64,000 nt of DNA from Saccharina japonica (GCA_008828725.1 MEHQ01003078.1:289396-353395), one strand, 5' to 3'. Positions 46,148-58,106 are shown, numbered from the stretch's first letter. The notes: a model not told the origin generated them from the letters alone. A program made the numbers and translations.

Positions 46148-48254
46148 CGAATCCCAACTCTCTCCCAAGCGCTTCCATCCGGCGCGCCGTCGCCCTCATT
46201 GCCATCCCTACAACCACCAGCTCGCTCCCAAACGCTTCCATCCAGCGAACCGCCGCCCTCTCGCCATTGTGCTCCGAACACCCGGCAGTTCCTTCCGTAA
46301 CATCACCAATCACAAAACCACCACCGAAGATGTTTCGCCGACCAAGCTCCAGACCTCGCTCACCGCTGCCCTTTGGAGGAGGTCAAGGGTCCTTGGCGGG
46401 GGTAGCTAGTAGCTGCGGCAGCGGCGGCGATGCCGCCTGTTGCTGCTGTTGGTCCGGCAGCGCTGCGTGCGGCAGCTACGGCGGTCTTTCCTACTCAACT
46501 CTTACTCTCTCTACTTCCTCCTCCTGCTACTCATCGTTTGCACCACCACCAATTGAAAACTCCAACCTCGAAATCAAACCTTCCGGCTTTCACCACTCAT
46601 CTAAGTTGTCACTACTGTCTCCCCAAAAATGAACGCGTGCACCTCCTCATCGCTTTCCGTTTATTCAAACAAAAGTAGTACTGCTGTACTGAAAGTGTTC
46701 GTGCTCGTGCTTGTCCGGAGACCCAGACAAGAAAAAATGCTTTACATCGTAGGGTATTTTACTCGTATAATACGTGATTCCCGAAAACTACACATTATGT
46801 CATATTACCTCCTGCAAGTTATATTACCTTATTTTCTCCACCGCCATGCTTCCAGCACCTTCTCAAAGGTTATTCCGTAGCCTACTCCTCGATTACCAAT
46901 CAATCAAACAGGTAATAAGTTTCTCACATATAAACATAAACCAAGTTCCCTCACTTCTACACGCTCGCGAGAGGTAATAAAGCAGGTAATTGTTTCACAT
47001 GTCAATCCAAAAATCATTTTTTATCAAGGCATACCATGTATCAGGGCATCAGCAGGGCGTAAAATAGGTAGTGAAATGTGCCCTGGCGCACCGTTTTGTC
47101 GTAAATCCCGTTTGTTTTTCAACACGTACCGAAGGCATGGTGCGGCTTGCCACGCCACGCTTTTCCTGTGCTGCACCGTTTTTCGCCCACGGCGAAAACA
47201 AATGTATTTTTCGACGAATGCTTTCGCGCCGCAGGTGTTTATGTTTTGGCGTGCTTTTCGCTGCAGGCGAAAACAAATCGTTTGTTTTTGTGTTGAATTC
47301 GTCTTATTAAAGTGATGCTTTAGTCGGCGCTGGTTTACTCTTTTCGCATGGAGTACTTCACTTCGATTGAAAATGTTGCCGTTTCGCTCTGCCTGAAGAC
47401 GAAGCATGACCCAAACAGCTAAACCGAGCTGGTTAGGCGCACCTTTTGAGTATATTGCTATGTAAAAATAAAATGGCCTCCGGCGGCCCTCCGGGGACCC
47501 TTACGGGGAGCCACACTTCGCCTACGGCTCGTGGCGCGAGGCCGCACCACGAGCCGGATGTCTTTTTTACGCCCTGCCAGGTGTCATACGAGCTGGTCCA
47601 GCCGTAAAATAGATTTTCGTTCTGTCGTCGTTTTCGCGAGCGTTTGGAAATACTAGGACTCCAAATTATACAGCAGTGTTTCCAAACCAGCAGCGCATGT
47701 GTAGACGTTACAATGTTTCGAATCGGAGCTGTTTTGGTCGAGAAACATCATGTCGGGTAAATCCCCGACACTTACGGGGGTGTCTCGATACTAAATTCGG
47801 TACGAAAGTCCGAAACCGCTGGACAGCGGATGAGGCTGATTCTAGCTGTGAGCATTACTCGAGGGATGACAAGACGATTGGAATCCTCACCATCCCCTAA
47901 TTAATTGCATAACAGGAGATATGATGTGTCTAGTATCCGCAATACAAACTTAAGATATTATCATGATGTTTGACACGAAATCTGGATTTCCCAACCCAAA
48001 TTATCGATTTTTCGATTTGGTTTTCAACACGTGATTCGCATCGCCGTTGTCTACAGCTTCAAACAGGGTCAATTTCGATTTTGTTTTTTTCCCCTCACTT
48101 ATTGGCGAAAACGTGATGCGGATGTTTCTTCAAACGACCATAAAATCCCGCCAGAATGGAAAAAAACGACCTTCTTTGAAATCGTTCGGTTGTACTCTAA
48201 GGGAGCTCCATACAAATGTTCAGCTCGAAGCTCGTAAAATTGCGTTACGAAAAA
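46148..48254. other. Spacer without recognised gene
   Basis: 46165-46250 holds two imperfect copies of a CGCTTCCATCC...CGCCGCCCT unit. 47475-47570 is GC-rich with short hairpins (GGCCTCCGGCGGCCCTCCGG and ACGAGCCG/CGGCTCGT words). No frame on either strand is recognised. Confidence 0.4.
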
Positions 48255-48259
48255 GCTGG

Positions 48260-50525
48260 CTAATACACCATAATCCTCTCGGCCGGACCGGTTCGTTTTG
48301 AATAGTTGCCGAAGTTGTACGATCTTCCAATTAAAATTACTCCTGCATAATACCCCGCATGTGGTAATTTTCCACATCCTATTGTTATGAAGGTATCAGG
48401 TATGGTGTAACACATACCTGGTAGTTTAATATGTCTACCCCTCAGCCAAATAAGTGTTGTAGAATACATGTTGCATTTGGTTTTCAATGCACTAGTTGAT
48501 TGGTCTCACAAGTCGCACCAATTCCCCCGCCTCGTGGAGTTCTACGCTCAATTCTGAAGGGAAACGCCTTTTTGCTTAGAAACCTTTCCCAGCAGAGGCT
48601 GCCTCAGACGCTGTTTGGTGCCTCACTTGCGTAAGGCAACGTACATACCTGCTCCTGAAAATGGGCAATAAGACACGTTTTTGCCCACCAATATAACCCC
48701 GTCATAGACAGGAGCTCCCTAACACCGGGGTTCGGGGCCATCTAAGGTGTGGTTGAGTCAAATGCACGACGGAAAGCAATAATTGTTTAAAGTATATTTA
48801 CCTGCCTCAAATACCTTATTTGGATCAAGGCTACGATTGTCATACAAAATGCCTTAGACTTGCCTTAAACATGCCATGTGGTGCATACTATACTGTATGT
48901 ATGTTGAGGTACAAACCGCATTTCAAGTAGAGAAACACGCAATAAGGCACTTATAATGATGTGTTTAAGGCATTTGCCGGATAAAGCATTTGTGGTATAT
49001 ATTGGCACTTAAGGCCAATAACTGCCTTATAATACGGGCCTGACTCCATTTTAGTTTTTTGCCCGTGGCGCGTCTTAGGGTGCGTCTTAACTCCATTTGA
49101 TCGTATTGAATGATTGTAGTTACACGAAATTATTCGGGTATGGTCGTGGGCGTTCGTTCCATTCCAAGATGATTTCAGGGGTTTTGTGTCCGATTGGAAT
49201 TCCGGGCAACCGACGCTGAACAGGCTGGAAATAATATAACCCAACTCATTTTTTGCGGCGGGACCGTCCTGGTTGACTCTAATGGGACAGGGGTACTGTT
49301 GTGGTGGCCAGCGTTGTACATTTGTCCCGAGGGTGCCACTTGGATGCCTAGCACTGCCTGCTCTGATGTATGTCTTGCGCTGTATTTGCGTGTGAAGCTG
49401 TCCTCTGTGTCGAGGGCACGCGCCGCCCTCATGGCTGTACCCCTGTTCTAGAGCCAACCTGCACGACCCCGCCGCAAATAGGAGTGGGGTGATTTTGTGT
49501 CCAACCTGCTCAGAGTCGGTTGCCCACAACTCAAATCGGGCGCAAATCCTTGGTAACAGCTTGGACTGGAACGGACAACCACGAACAGTCTCCGTCCTTT
49601 CCAATCAGCAAACTCAAACGGTCGAACGAGGTGAAGACACACCCTGACTGTGGGCCCTTGACTGTTCATATACCCTCTCCCGTGCTGTCCTGTTTTATTG
49701 TTTTATCAGCCCCCCCTCTCCAATAGGGACGTGAGAAGGTTGGGATAGCCACACAACGCCGAGACCATGCTCAAACATAGGTTGCCAGCCATATACGTAG
49801 CTAACACAGAGCGGCATGGGAGAACGCATCGAAAGGGGCGAGCTGGAGTAAGATGGGAAAACGTACTCGATAAAGTATGAAAGGAGATAGAGGGAAACCC
49901 CAGGAAGATGTAATGTCCACGGAGAAGTTTGGGGGTAAAACACAGAAGTAGAACAAAAGATAGACGCGATAGGAACAATACAGTTAACGTGTACCTGGTG
50001 CCAGTACCCGGTAAGATGCAAGGGGAAGGACAGTTATACATGTATGGGAGGTTAAGAGACGATATTGAAATTGAAATGCATTTGCACGGCCCAATGAACT
50101 GCGCGAAAACGAGCAAACTATTATTTCGTGTAGGGGACCTGCACCTGCCAGAAAGAAGAAAGAGGTTTACCGGTGGTTCGGGAGGCCGAGGACGACGATG
50201 CACAGACGTGCCCTTGTGGCAAAATAAAAGAGAGTATAACTCGCATCGCGGGAGAATGTGAAACGCATAAGGGAGGGGCGGGATAAGTTGGAAGAAGAGA
50301 TGAGGGAACATGACGAATGCGACATGGAGAAGTTTAGTGCACTATATAACAGCGAGAACACGATCGCTATCCTTCGAGATTGATGGTGGCCACAAAAGGT
50401 GGAACAGATAAGCTAGTTTCGTTTTGTGTAACGAACGCCCAAAATGTTCCAGGTGTCTTCATTAGAAGTAGGAGCGGTCCTCTCTCTCGAAAGGGATGCG
50501 TGGTCAATGGTCAAATAACTAAGGC
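48260..50525 (+). repeat. 2.27-kb tandem direct repeat, copy 1
   Basis: Matches 50727-52994 from TAATACACCATAATCCTCTC to AATAACTAAGGCA, with scattered differences. Contains a retrotransposon-type tail on the plus strand near its right end. An ambiguous base at 50526 sits exactly where homology ends. Confidence 0.85.
49973..50525 (+). pseudogene. Decayed C-terminal tail of a retroelement polyprotein, copy 1
   Basis: Reading the plus strand across frame changes gives LRDDIEIEMHLHGPMN, then RFTGGSGG, then a Cys/His cluster CPCGKIKESITRIAGEC...H (about 50203-50270). EEEMREHDECDMEKF, then NTIAILRD followed by a stop, WWPQKVEQ and SRKGCVVNG follow. From memory this order (an LPERRKR-type segment, CPCG...H knuckle, acidic DECDME helix, DRWWP box) matches the extreme C-terminus of reverse-transcriptase-type mobile-element proteins; a search should confirm. 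Several stops and shifts show it is dead. Confidence 0.55.
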
Positions 50526-50726
50526 ANGAACTGGCAACTTGGACGAACAGTCAAACTACGACCCTGGAGAAACGAAAAAGTACGTCAGAAAGCTCTACGA
50601 AAACTACGGGGAGCATCCTGACGAGTCTATCGGTGTTTTTGGCCGTGCCGCCGAGTAAATCGCGTATTTTTGGCTAAAAAACTCAGTTCTGAGGGCCCAA
50701 AAATAAATTTCCCATAATAGTTGGTC
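50526..50726. other. Unique linker between the tandem repeats, with ambiguous base
   Basis: Starts with N at 50526. It stays open in frame with the preceding tail (TGNLDEQSNYDPGETKKYV...), stopping at 50658. Because copy 2 continues differently (ACGCAGAAAAATG...), this is a breakpoint or chimeric join. Confidence 0.5.
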
Positions 50727-52994
50727 TAATACACCATAATCCTCTCGGCCGGACCGGCTCGTTTTGAATAGTTGCCGGAGTTGTTCGATCTTCCAATTAA
50801 ACTTTCTCCTGGATAATACCCCGAATGTGGTAATGATCCACATCCTATTGTTATGAAGGTATCAGGTATGGTGTAACACATACCTGGTAGTTTAATATGT
50901 CTACCCTTCAACCAAGTACGTGTTGTAGAATACATGTTGCATTTGGTTTTCAACCCACTAATTACTTGGTCTCACAAGTCGCACCAAACCCCCTGCCTTG
51001 TGGTGTGCTACGCTCAATTATGAAGAAAAACGCCTTTTTGCTTAGAAACCATTATCAGCAGAGGCTTGCCTCAGACGCTGTTTGGTGCCTCACTTGCGTA
51101 AGGCAACGTACATACCTGCCCCTGAAAATGGGCGATAAGACACGCTTTGGCCCACCAATATAACCCCGTCATAGACAGGAGCTCCCTAACACCGGGGTTC
51201 GGGGCCATCTAAGGTGTGGTTGAGCCAAATGCACGACGGAAAGCAAACATTGCTTACAGTATATGTACCTGCCTCAAATACCTTATTTGGATCAAGGCTA
51301 CGACTGTCTTACAAAATGCCTTAAACTTGCCTTAAACATGCCATGTGGTGCATACTATACTGTATGTATGTTGAGGTACAAACCGCATTTCAAGTAGAGA
51401 AACGCAATAAGGCGCTTATAATGATGTAATTGAAGGCATTTGCCAGATAAAGCATTTGTGGTATAAAATGGCACTTAAGGCCAATAACTGCCTCATAAGG
51501 TGGGCCTGACTCCATTTAAGTGTTTCGCCCTTGGCGCGTCTTAGGGTGCGTCTTAACTCCATTTGATCGTATTGAATGATTGTAGTTAAACGAGATTATT
51601 CGGCTATGGTCGCGGTCGTTCGTTCCATTCCAAGATGATTTCAGTGATTTTGTGTCCGATTGGAATTCTGTACAACCGACGCTGAACAGGCTGGAAATAA
51701 TATAACCCACCTCATTTGTTTGCGGCGGGACCGTCCTGGTTGACTCTAATGGGACAGGGGTACTGTCGTGGTGGCCAGCGTTGTACATTTGTCCCGAGGG
51801 TGCCACTTGGATGCCTAGCACTGCCTGCTCTGATGTATGCCTTGCGCTGTGTTTGCGTGTGAAGCTGTCCTTTGTGTCGAGGGCACGCGTCGCCCCCATG
51901 GCTGTACCCCTGTCCTAGAGCCAACCTGCACGATCTCGCCGCAAATAAGAGTGGGGTGATTTTGTGTCCAACCTGCTCAGAGTCGGTTGCCCACAACTCA
52001 AATCGGGCGCAAATCCTTGGTAACAGCTTGGACTGGAACGGACGACCACGAACAGTCTCCGTCCTTTCCAATCAGCAAACTAAAACGGTCGAACGAGGTG
52101 AAGACACACCCTGACTGTGGGCCCTTGATTGTTCATATACCCTCTCCCGTGCTGTCCTGTTCCATTGTTTTTTCAGCCCCCCCTCTCCAATAGGGACGTG
52201 AGAAAGTTGGGATAGCCACACAACGCCGAGACCATGCTCAAACATAGGTTGCCAGTCCTATACGTAGCTAACACAGAGCGGCATGGGAGAACGCATCGAA
52301 ACGGGGCGAGCTGGAGTAAGATGGGAAAACGTACTCGATAAAATATGAAAGGAGATAGAGGGAAACCCCAGGGAGATGTACTGTCCGCGGAGAAGTCTGG
52401 GGGTAAAACACAGAAGTAGAACAAAAGATAGACGCGATAGGAACAATACAGTTAACGTGTACCTGGTGCCAGTACCCGGTAAGATGCAAGGGGAAGGACA
52501 GTTATATATGTATGGGAGGTTAAGAGACGATATTGAAATTGAAATGCATTTGCACGGCCCAATGAACTGCGCGAAAACGAGCAAACTATTATTTCGTGTA
52601 GGGGACCTGCACCTGCCAGAAAGAAGAAAGAGGTTTACCGGTGGTTCGGGAGGCCGAGGACGACGATGCACAGACGTGCCCTTGTGGCAAAATAAAAGAG
52701 AGTATAACTCGCATCGCGGGAGAATGTGAAACGCATAAGGGAGGGACGGGATAAGTTGGAAGAAGAGATGAGGGAACATGACGAATGCGACATGGAGAAG
52801 TTTAGTGCACTATATAACAGCGAGAACACGATCGCTATCCTTCGAGATTGATGGTGGCCACAAAAGGTGGAACAGATAAGCTAGTTTCGTTTTGTGTAAC
52901 GAACGCCCAAAATGTTCCAGGTGTCTTCATTATAAGTAGGAGCGGTCCTCTCTCTCGAAAGGGATGCGTGGTCAATGGTCAAATAACTAAGGCA
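50727..52994 (+). repeat. 2.27-kb tandem direct repeat, copy 2
   Basis: Second copy of 48260-50525. It ends at AACTAAGGCA and passes into a C-rich region ahead of the transporter gene. Confidence 0.85.
52441..52994 (+). pseudogene. Decayed C-terminal tail of a retroelement polyprotein, copy 2
   Basis: Same motif order as 49973-50525, with a CPCGKIKESITRIAGEC cluster at about 52671-52740 and the same frame changes and stops. The shared lesions show it was already dead before the duplication. Confidence 0.55.
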
Positions 52995-53008
52995 CGCAGA
53001 AAAATGAG

Positions 53009-53320
53009 TACGCCTCTCTCCGTCCCTCTCTCGGCCCCTCATTCCCCTTCCTCTCCCCTCCATCCTTCCATCTTTACCTCCACCCCCTCCCCCCTACCCC
53101 CATCCTCCCTCCCCCCATCCTCCCTCCCCCCCAAACAAAACAACATACCACCATAGAGACCCATGCATGTCAACGCCCCCCCCCCTAAAACAACCAATTA
53201 CCACCATGGGGATCCAATCATGCGACGTGCCAATCCCCAAACCCACCCCCTACCCCGCACCCCCACCCCATCTCCTCCCCGCCCACAAGTACCATCATGG
53301 GGATCCATGCGGCATGCCAA
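53009..53320. other. C-rich region upstream of transporter exon 1
   Basis: Pyrimidine-rich (TCCCTCC, CCCCCACC) with two TACCACCATGGGGATCCA-like words (about 53200 and 53290). It could be a promoter/leader or the 3' end of an upstream intron. No TATA-like element stands out. Confidence 0.35.
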
Positions 53321-53329
53321 TTCTTGCAG

Positions 53330-53580
53330 AGACTTCCGTTGAACGCTTGGCTTCGCTGGCAGCTCCCGCGCAGCAAACATTGACCGAGGGCAATATTCAG
53401 TCGAGCACAGGGGGGTTGAGTTGCCCGGGGGGTGGTGACGAGGGTCGAGCGCAGGGTGGGGGCGGGGGGGGGGAAGCGGCGGTGGGGGAGCCGGGTGGGA
53501 AGGTGTCTCTTGTGTCGGACTCCCTGGTTCGAGGCCTTGCGTACGGCGTGTTGAACGGCATCCTCCTGTCACCTGTTATG
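53330..53580 (+). CDS. SulP/SLC26-type transporter, exon 1 visible (5' limit uncertain)
   Basis: Start of a plus-strand anion-transporter-like gene. The frame passes through a low-complexity Gly-rich N-terminus and reaches DSLVRGLAYGVLNGILLSPV, the beginning of the first membrane helix. It ends in phase 0 at ATG|GTGAGA (donor 53581). The 5' limit is either an acceptor after TTCTTGCAG (exon from 53330) or a start codon at 53314 (MPILAETS). The family (SLC26/SulP, in particular the fungal YGR125W-like branch) is recognised by the helix motifs spread over exons 1-5. Members move sulfate, nitrate or amino acids across the plasma or vacuolar membrane; the substrate here is unknown. Confidence 0.7.
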
Positions 53581-53617
53581 GTGAGAGACAGAACCTGATG
53601 GGTGTAACGTAGCTGGA

Positions 53618-53762
53618 TTGATGGATAGGTTGATGATGATGATGATGATCGATTGGTTAGATGGTTTGGGTGATTGATGTCTTGGTTGATTGATTGGATG
53701 CTTAGTCGGTTGGGTGGTGGATTGATTGCTTCTTTGGTTGGTAGATCATATTGATTGATTGG

Positions 53763-53797
<35 letters not shown>

Positions 53798-53850
53798 ATT
53801 GATTGATTTACGGGTTGATGGGTTGGTTGATTGGTTGACTGATTGATTGA
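53618..53850 (+). repeat. (GATT)n-rich array in transporter intron 1
   Basis: Runs of TTGATTGATTGATTGGTTGA with GATGATGATG at the left. It is the sense-strand complement of the CAAT-type array in intron 3. Confidence 0.9.
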
Positions 53851-54838
53851 TTGTGTGTGCTTTTTTGCCTCCATAATATGTAGTTTTGTTGCCGTAATGA
53901 CACCGTAAAGAGCGTTGATTGCGCACAGGGGTGCCACCTCAACGTTCGTTTTCTCGACAACGGTAAGGGTGCTATTATAATACCGAACAGTATACTTTCG
54001 GAAGGCTCTCGACCGAATTTTATCTCTGAAAAACAACCATGTTTTGTACCGGCAACTTTCCAATTCTAAAACATTCGATCGTTCTGAAACAGGTTTGCGC
54101 ACTCTTGTGCGAACCCAACGCTCTTTACGGTATTTTGTTTTGGTTTGTTACTCTAGACCAACACGGACTCTAGCCTCGACCCTGAATGCTGACGCGAACC
54201 CTCGACCCAACCTTGACGTGTTTCGCGTGAGTGGTACGCGGGGATCGGGGTTCGACATCGACGCATCTGACCCTGAATGATGCAAATCCGTGGTTCCGGT
54301 TTTGCTGGCGTTGCCTGATGGCTGACGACACCAGACGGGACTGTGAGCTTGAGGCGTTCCCGGTGTTTTGGCTTATCACAGAACGTTCTTTGTGTCGACA
54401 TCAACCATAGTTGTCGATAAAAATGGTTGATGCTACGTAATGGAGAGAGGGAGGTGGGAGTTTACGTTTTCTTGAAGAGATTTTCCGGGAGGAGCCGCGA
54501 TGTACTCACGTGCGCGGGAAAGCCCCGTTTCGCGTAGGGTACTGCTGTAGCCCTCTACTTTCTAGTCGCGGTAATAAAACCACCGTTTAGTCATTTGTAT
54601 CTGGCATTTGCATGTTTTTGGGGAGCACTCGGCCGTCAAGATGCTTCCACACCCGAACAGCGCAAAGTCTCTTCAATAGCGTAAACAAAACGACGAGTCC
54701 CTTTGACCTCTTGCGCTCGCTTCCTCCCCCCCCCCCCTCCATGCCTCTTTCTCTCTCTCCCTCTCCCCCTCCCTCCTACTCACCATTGGCGGCACGACCG
54801 TATCCCTGTTGCTCGTTTCGGTTTGCACGCCTCTGAAG

Positions 54839-54894
54839 GTGAGCTTCGCGGCAATGATCTTCCGGGACCCAGCTTTTACGGATCACTTCCCCAG
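54839..54894 (+). CDS. SulP-type transporter, exon 2
   Basis: A 56-bp exon between an acceptor (CTCTGAAG) and the donor CCAG|GTGACG. It reads VSFAAMIFRDPAFTDHFP and continues exon 1 in phase 0 to give PVMVSFAAMIFRD, typical of the first conserved helix-loop of this transporter branch. It leaves two bases (AG) of a split codon. Confidence 0.8.
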
Positions 54895-55364
54895 GTGACG
54901 CAGCGTTGATTTACACGCCCTTGCAACACGATTTGACCCGCCCCAAGTGGCTATACCGGAAACAAATCATGCCATTCGAAGCTGTCATTCATATGCAAGA
55001 ATGAACGCATGAGGTGTCTGAGTTCGCCTTGCAAGCGGCTCACAGTGGGATGTAGCTCACCCTTCATGCGACTCGCCGCACACCTCACGCCGCTTCGGTC
55101 TCGGTGCTAGCAATGTCTGCCTGGTCCGTGAAAACCGGACGTGCTCCGGTGCGTGTGGCGAAGACTGACTACCCCCACACCCACAGCCACCTCCCCCCCC
55201 GCCAACCCGCCCTCCCTCCCTCCCTCCCTCCTTCCCGCTCTCTCTTTCTTCCTCAATATCCCCCCCTCTCCCGTCGGCCGCGTCCCACTCACCCACCCCG
55301 CTCCCTTACCTCCGACGAATACCTGATCGACCAACATCCTCCGTTTGGAAAATGGTTTTGCCAG

Positions 55365-55455
55365 GCTGGTGAAGTTGGTAATGTTTAGCGCAGGCGTGCA
55401 CATGGCGTGCTTCGGCGCCTTGTCCAGCCTTACGTTCGCCGTCGGGTCTGTGCAG
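55365..55455 (+). CDS. SulP-type transporter, exon 3
   Basis: A 91-bp exon after the acceptor TTTTGCCAG. The first base completes the split codon as AGG (Arg), then LVKLVMFSAGVHMACFGALS and SLTFAVGSVQ, a membrane helix ending in the conserved VQ. The end is followed by GCGAGT, not GT: a GC-AG intron. Using the nearby GT four bases on would break the frame of exon 4. Confidence 0.8.
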
Positions 55456-55589
55456 GCGAGTATGCCACAGTGTTAAGGGACCCCACCCCCCCCTCCCCTC
55501 AACGTTACTTTAGCTACTGGGTGCGATTGTCGGTGCCTATCAACGGTGGCATGAGCCCCACCCCTCTGCGTTGGCCTTTCTGTTGTCGT

Positions 55590-55672
55590 AAGAGTGATGC
55601 ATGGGTGGAGGGCTGGATGCATGAATGGATGGGTGGATGGATGGATGGGTGAACGGGTGAACGGGTGGTTGT
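55590..55672 (+). repeat. (GGAT)n-type array in intron 3
   Basis: Degenerate GGATGGATGGGTGGATG and GGGTGAACGGGTGAAC units starting about 135 bp after exon 3. Confidence 0.8.
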
Positions 55673-55934
55673 GTTGGCAGGGTGAATGATCGATACATGG
55701 ATAGATGACGACGGAAGACATCGCGCACCAACTCGAGCCGTTTTCTGCCCTCTCTGTCCAGAAGGTGCGGCTGCAGAAGGAAGTAACAAACGCTTGTCTC
55801 AAGCAAACGATTCCTGGTCCTCGCCCCCTCCCAAATCGAATCCCAGCCCAGTCGCGCGGGGCTAACCCCACCAATGGCCACTCGCGAAACGAAGCGACAA
55901 CATAAATAAGGCAACAAAGCAAGTAATCGATCGA

Positions 55935-56275
55935 TTAGGTCATCAAGTCGCAAATCAAGCAAGTTATTAATCAAACATTCAATCAAGCAATCAATCAAGC
56001 AACCAATCAACCAATCAATCAACCAATCAACCAATCAATGAGTCAATCAATCGAGCAATCAACCAATCATTCAATCAATCAACCAATCAATCAACCAATC
56101 GATAGATCGACCAATCGATTGATCAACCCAGCCAACCAACAAGCACAAGCAAACCCAAATCAATCAACGACTAACGCGCCAATCAGATCAGCCAATCAAA
56201 CCGACCAGCCAATCAACCAACCAGCAGACATTCAACGATCAATCCCACAAACCAACCAACCAACCAACCAACCAA
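55935..56275 (+). repeat. (CAAT/CAAC)n-rich array in intron 3
   Basis: About 340 bp of AATCAATCAACCAATCAATC-type sequence ending ~40 bp before exon 4. In the transcript it can base-pair with the (GATT)n array in intron 1. Confidence 0.9.
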
Positions 56276-56314
56276 CTTTGTTTTGTTCCCCTTGTTTTGC
56301 CTGGTCGTGAACAG

Positions 56315-56408
56315 GACGCGGGTCTGATCTTCCTAGCGGCTATCGCGACCTCCGTGGTGGTCTTCTCGAGGGAGAAAGGCCTTGACGAGGCAGAAAGGCT
56401 CAGCACCG
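56315..56408 (+). CDS. SulP-type transporter, exon 4
   Basis: After the acceptor GTGAACAG the exon reads DAGLIFLAAIATSVVVFSRE then KGLDEAERLST. It continues exon 3 as VQDAGLIFLAA, a recognisable family motif. The donor is ACCG|GTGCGAG, leaving one base (G) of a codon. The following intron is about 7.4 kb (56409-63819). Confidence 0.8.
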
Positions 56409-57203
56409 GTGCGAGAAATACTCCGCGCCTCCAACAGAGAATCGATTCCTACTTTCACGATTTAGATATATTTCAGGGGAGATGTATTTCTGATCTGTCG
56501 TAGGGTTCGGGACACACAGGTGGAGTGGCAGCCAGCCGTACCGGCGACTACGGCGAACACTGTATACATGTAGGTCTATTTTTGTATTGCCGCACGGCAG
56601 TTCGACTTGGATGCGGCGATTACTTGGAACGATACCAGTAAATAGAGACCTACGGTATAAACAAAAAACTATGTATTTCCCATTTGTTTTATTAAAAAGA
56701 ACATTTGGTCGTATTTACTATGGTGCCCCCGTAATAATCTATATTCGGAGTTTTTAATGAAGCGTATTTGATCTCTCCTTCGATCGCCCCGAACAAAAGG
56801 TCTCCCTCGACCTCCGCGCGCAGATGGCGTTGATGCGGGACGGGACAGCAGTAGCAGTGTTGGGGGTGGTTATGCAGCCTTCATTGGTCATGTTATCCTG
56901 GTCGCATATGTACGATAAAACACGACGAACAGCTGTTGTTGCCAACCTGGCACAGCACCTATATAAAATTAATTCAGGAAGAAACGCGACCACGAAAAGG
57001 CGCATCTTCCAACGAACGCAGTTGTATCCCTTGTGTAAAAAACATGACGTAATTATTCGCTTTCCTTTAAAACATTGTGTTAGTATCGCAATCGAATGAG
57101 TGTCATTCGCGTTTCTGGTCTCCAGTCTTGAGAACAAATGCAAGACTTTGTCCGGCGTTTTTCCCGCGGGCTCAGGGGTAGTTCCTCGTTGTGTTCAATG
57201 TTG

Positions 57204-58106
57204 CACAGATGCTCCGAGTACCTTCGAGTAAAGTAAGGAGTATTGGAGATTAAATACTTCATTCAGGCACTTCGTGTATTCGGAGTATTTCGGGGTTCGA
57301 TACTCCGGGATACTGCTCGTACTCGAAGTATTTCAGGTATGAACACTCTCGATACTTCTTGTACTCGGGAGTATTTCGGGGTCCGATACTGCGGGTACTC
57401 CTTGTTCTCAGAGTATTTGGGGCTTCAGGACTGCTCATACTCCAAGTACTCCGTATTCAGGCCGCCACAGCATTCTAACTCGGAGTACGAAATGTACTCA
57501 ATACTCGGAGTATACTCGGAGTGCGAAGTACGTTAGGAGCATCTTTGCATCATTAAAAAGACTCGGCCGCCATTCCTCCCAGGTTCTAGGAGCACGTGAC
57601 TGGCGTTTACAGCATTTCAAAATTCACAGATGCTCCCATTACCAAGGAGTTTAATTAGAGTATGTTCTCGAGAAAAAGTATTTCAGGTACTTCGTGTACT
57701 GGCAGTATTCCGGTGTCCAATACTCTCGATACTCGGAGTATATCCACAGAGGACATCCACAGCCGAGACAGCGACAGCCTGCCATCGATGGCGCGGTCGA
57801 TCGGTTATTACTCTCGTTGCAGGTGTATATTTATGCCCGTAGGAATCTGAATCGACCAAAACACAACAACTCTGTGAACAACATTGTACAGATGCTCCGA
57901 GTATACTCGATACTCCGAGTATACTCGGAGTATCGAGTATTTTTCGTACTCCGAGTACAGTACTGAGAGTATTAGAGTACTGGTGGCCTAAATACTCGGA
58001 GTACTTAAGAGTATGAGCAGTACTGAAGGCCCAAATACTCCGAGTACTGGGAGTATGAGCAGTACTTGTACTCGACTACAAGCAGTACTCGGAGTAAAAA
58101 CATCTA
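57204..58106. repeat. TACTCGGAGTA-rich compound repeat in intron 4
   Basis: Dozens of copies of GAGTACTCGGAGTATTT/TACTCCGAGTAC-like words in both orientations. CAGATGCTCCGAGTA begins two blocks (57204 and about 57889), and the segment ends TACTCGGAGTAAAAACATCT, roughly its inverted form. It may be a fold-back MITE expanded by internal duplication. Confidence 0.65.

Noticed and set aside
47475..47570. GC-rich hairpin region as a structured RNA or organelle insert
   Set aside because: Short hairpins are visible but there is no recognisable RNA family or organelle gene sequence.
48260..48487. 75-codon minus-strand frame conserved in both tandem copies
   Set aside because: Openness in two recent duplicates is weak evidence; substitutions do not obviously favour synonymous sites and no family is recognised.
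49706..50311. Minus-strand 201-codon frame (and its copy at 52258-52779)
   Set aside because: Antisense to the retroelement tail, which has recognisable motifs on the plus strand.
48260..52994. LTR retrotransposon with 2.27-kb LTRs
   Set aside because: The copies are separated by only ~200 bp, lack TG...CA ends, and each contains the same decayed coding tail.
53618..56275. A CRISPR array
   Set aside because: Repeats are tetranucleotide microsatellites without spacers, in introns of a eukaryotic gene.
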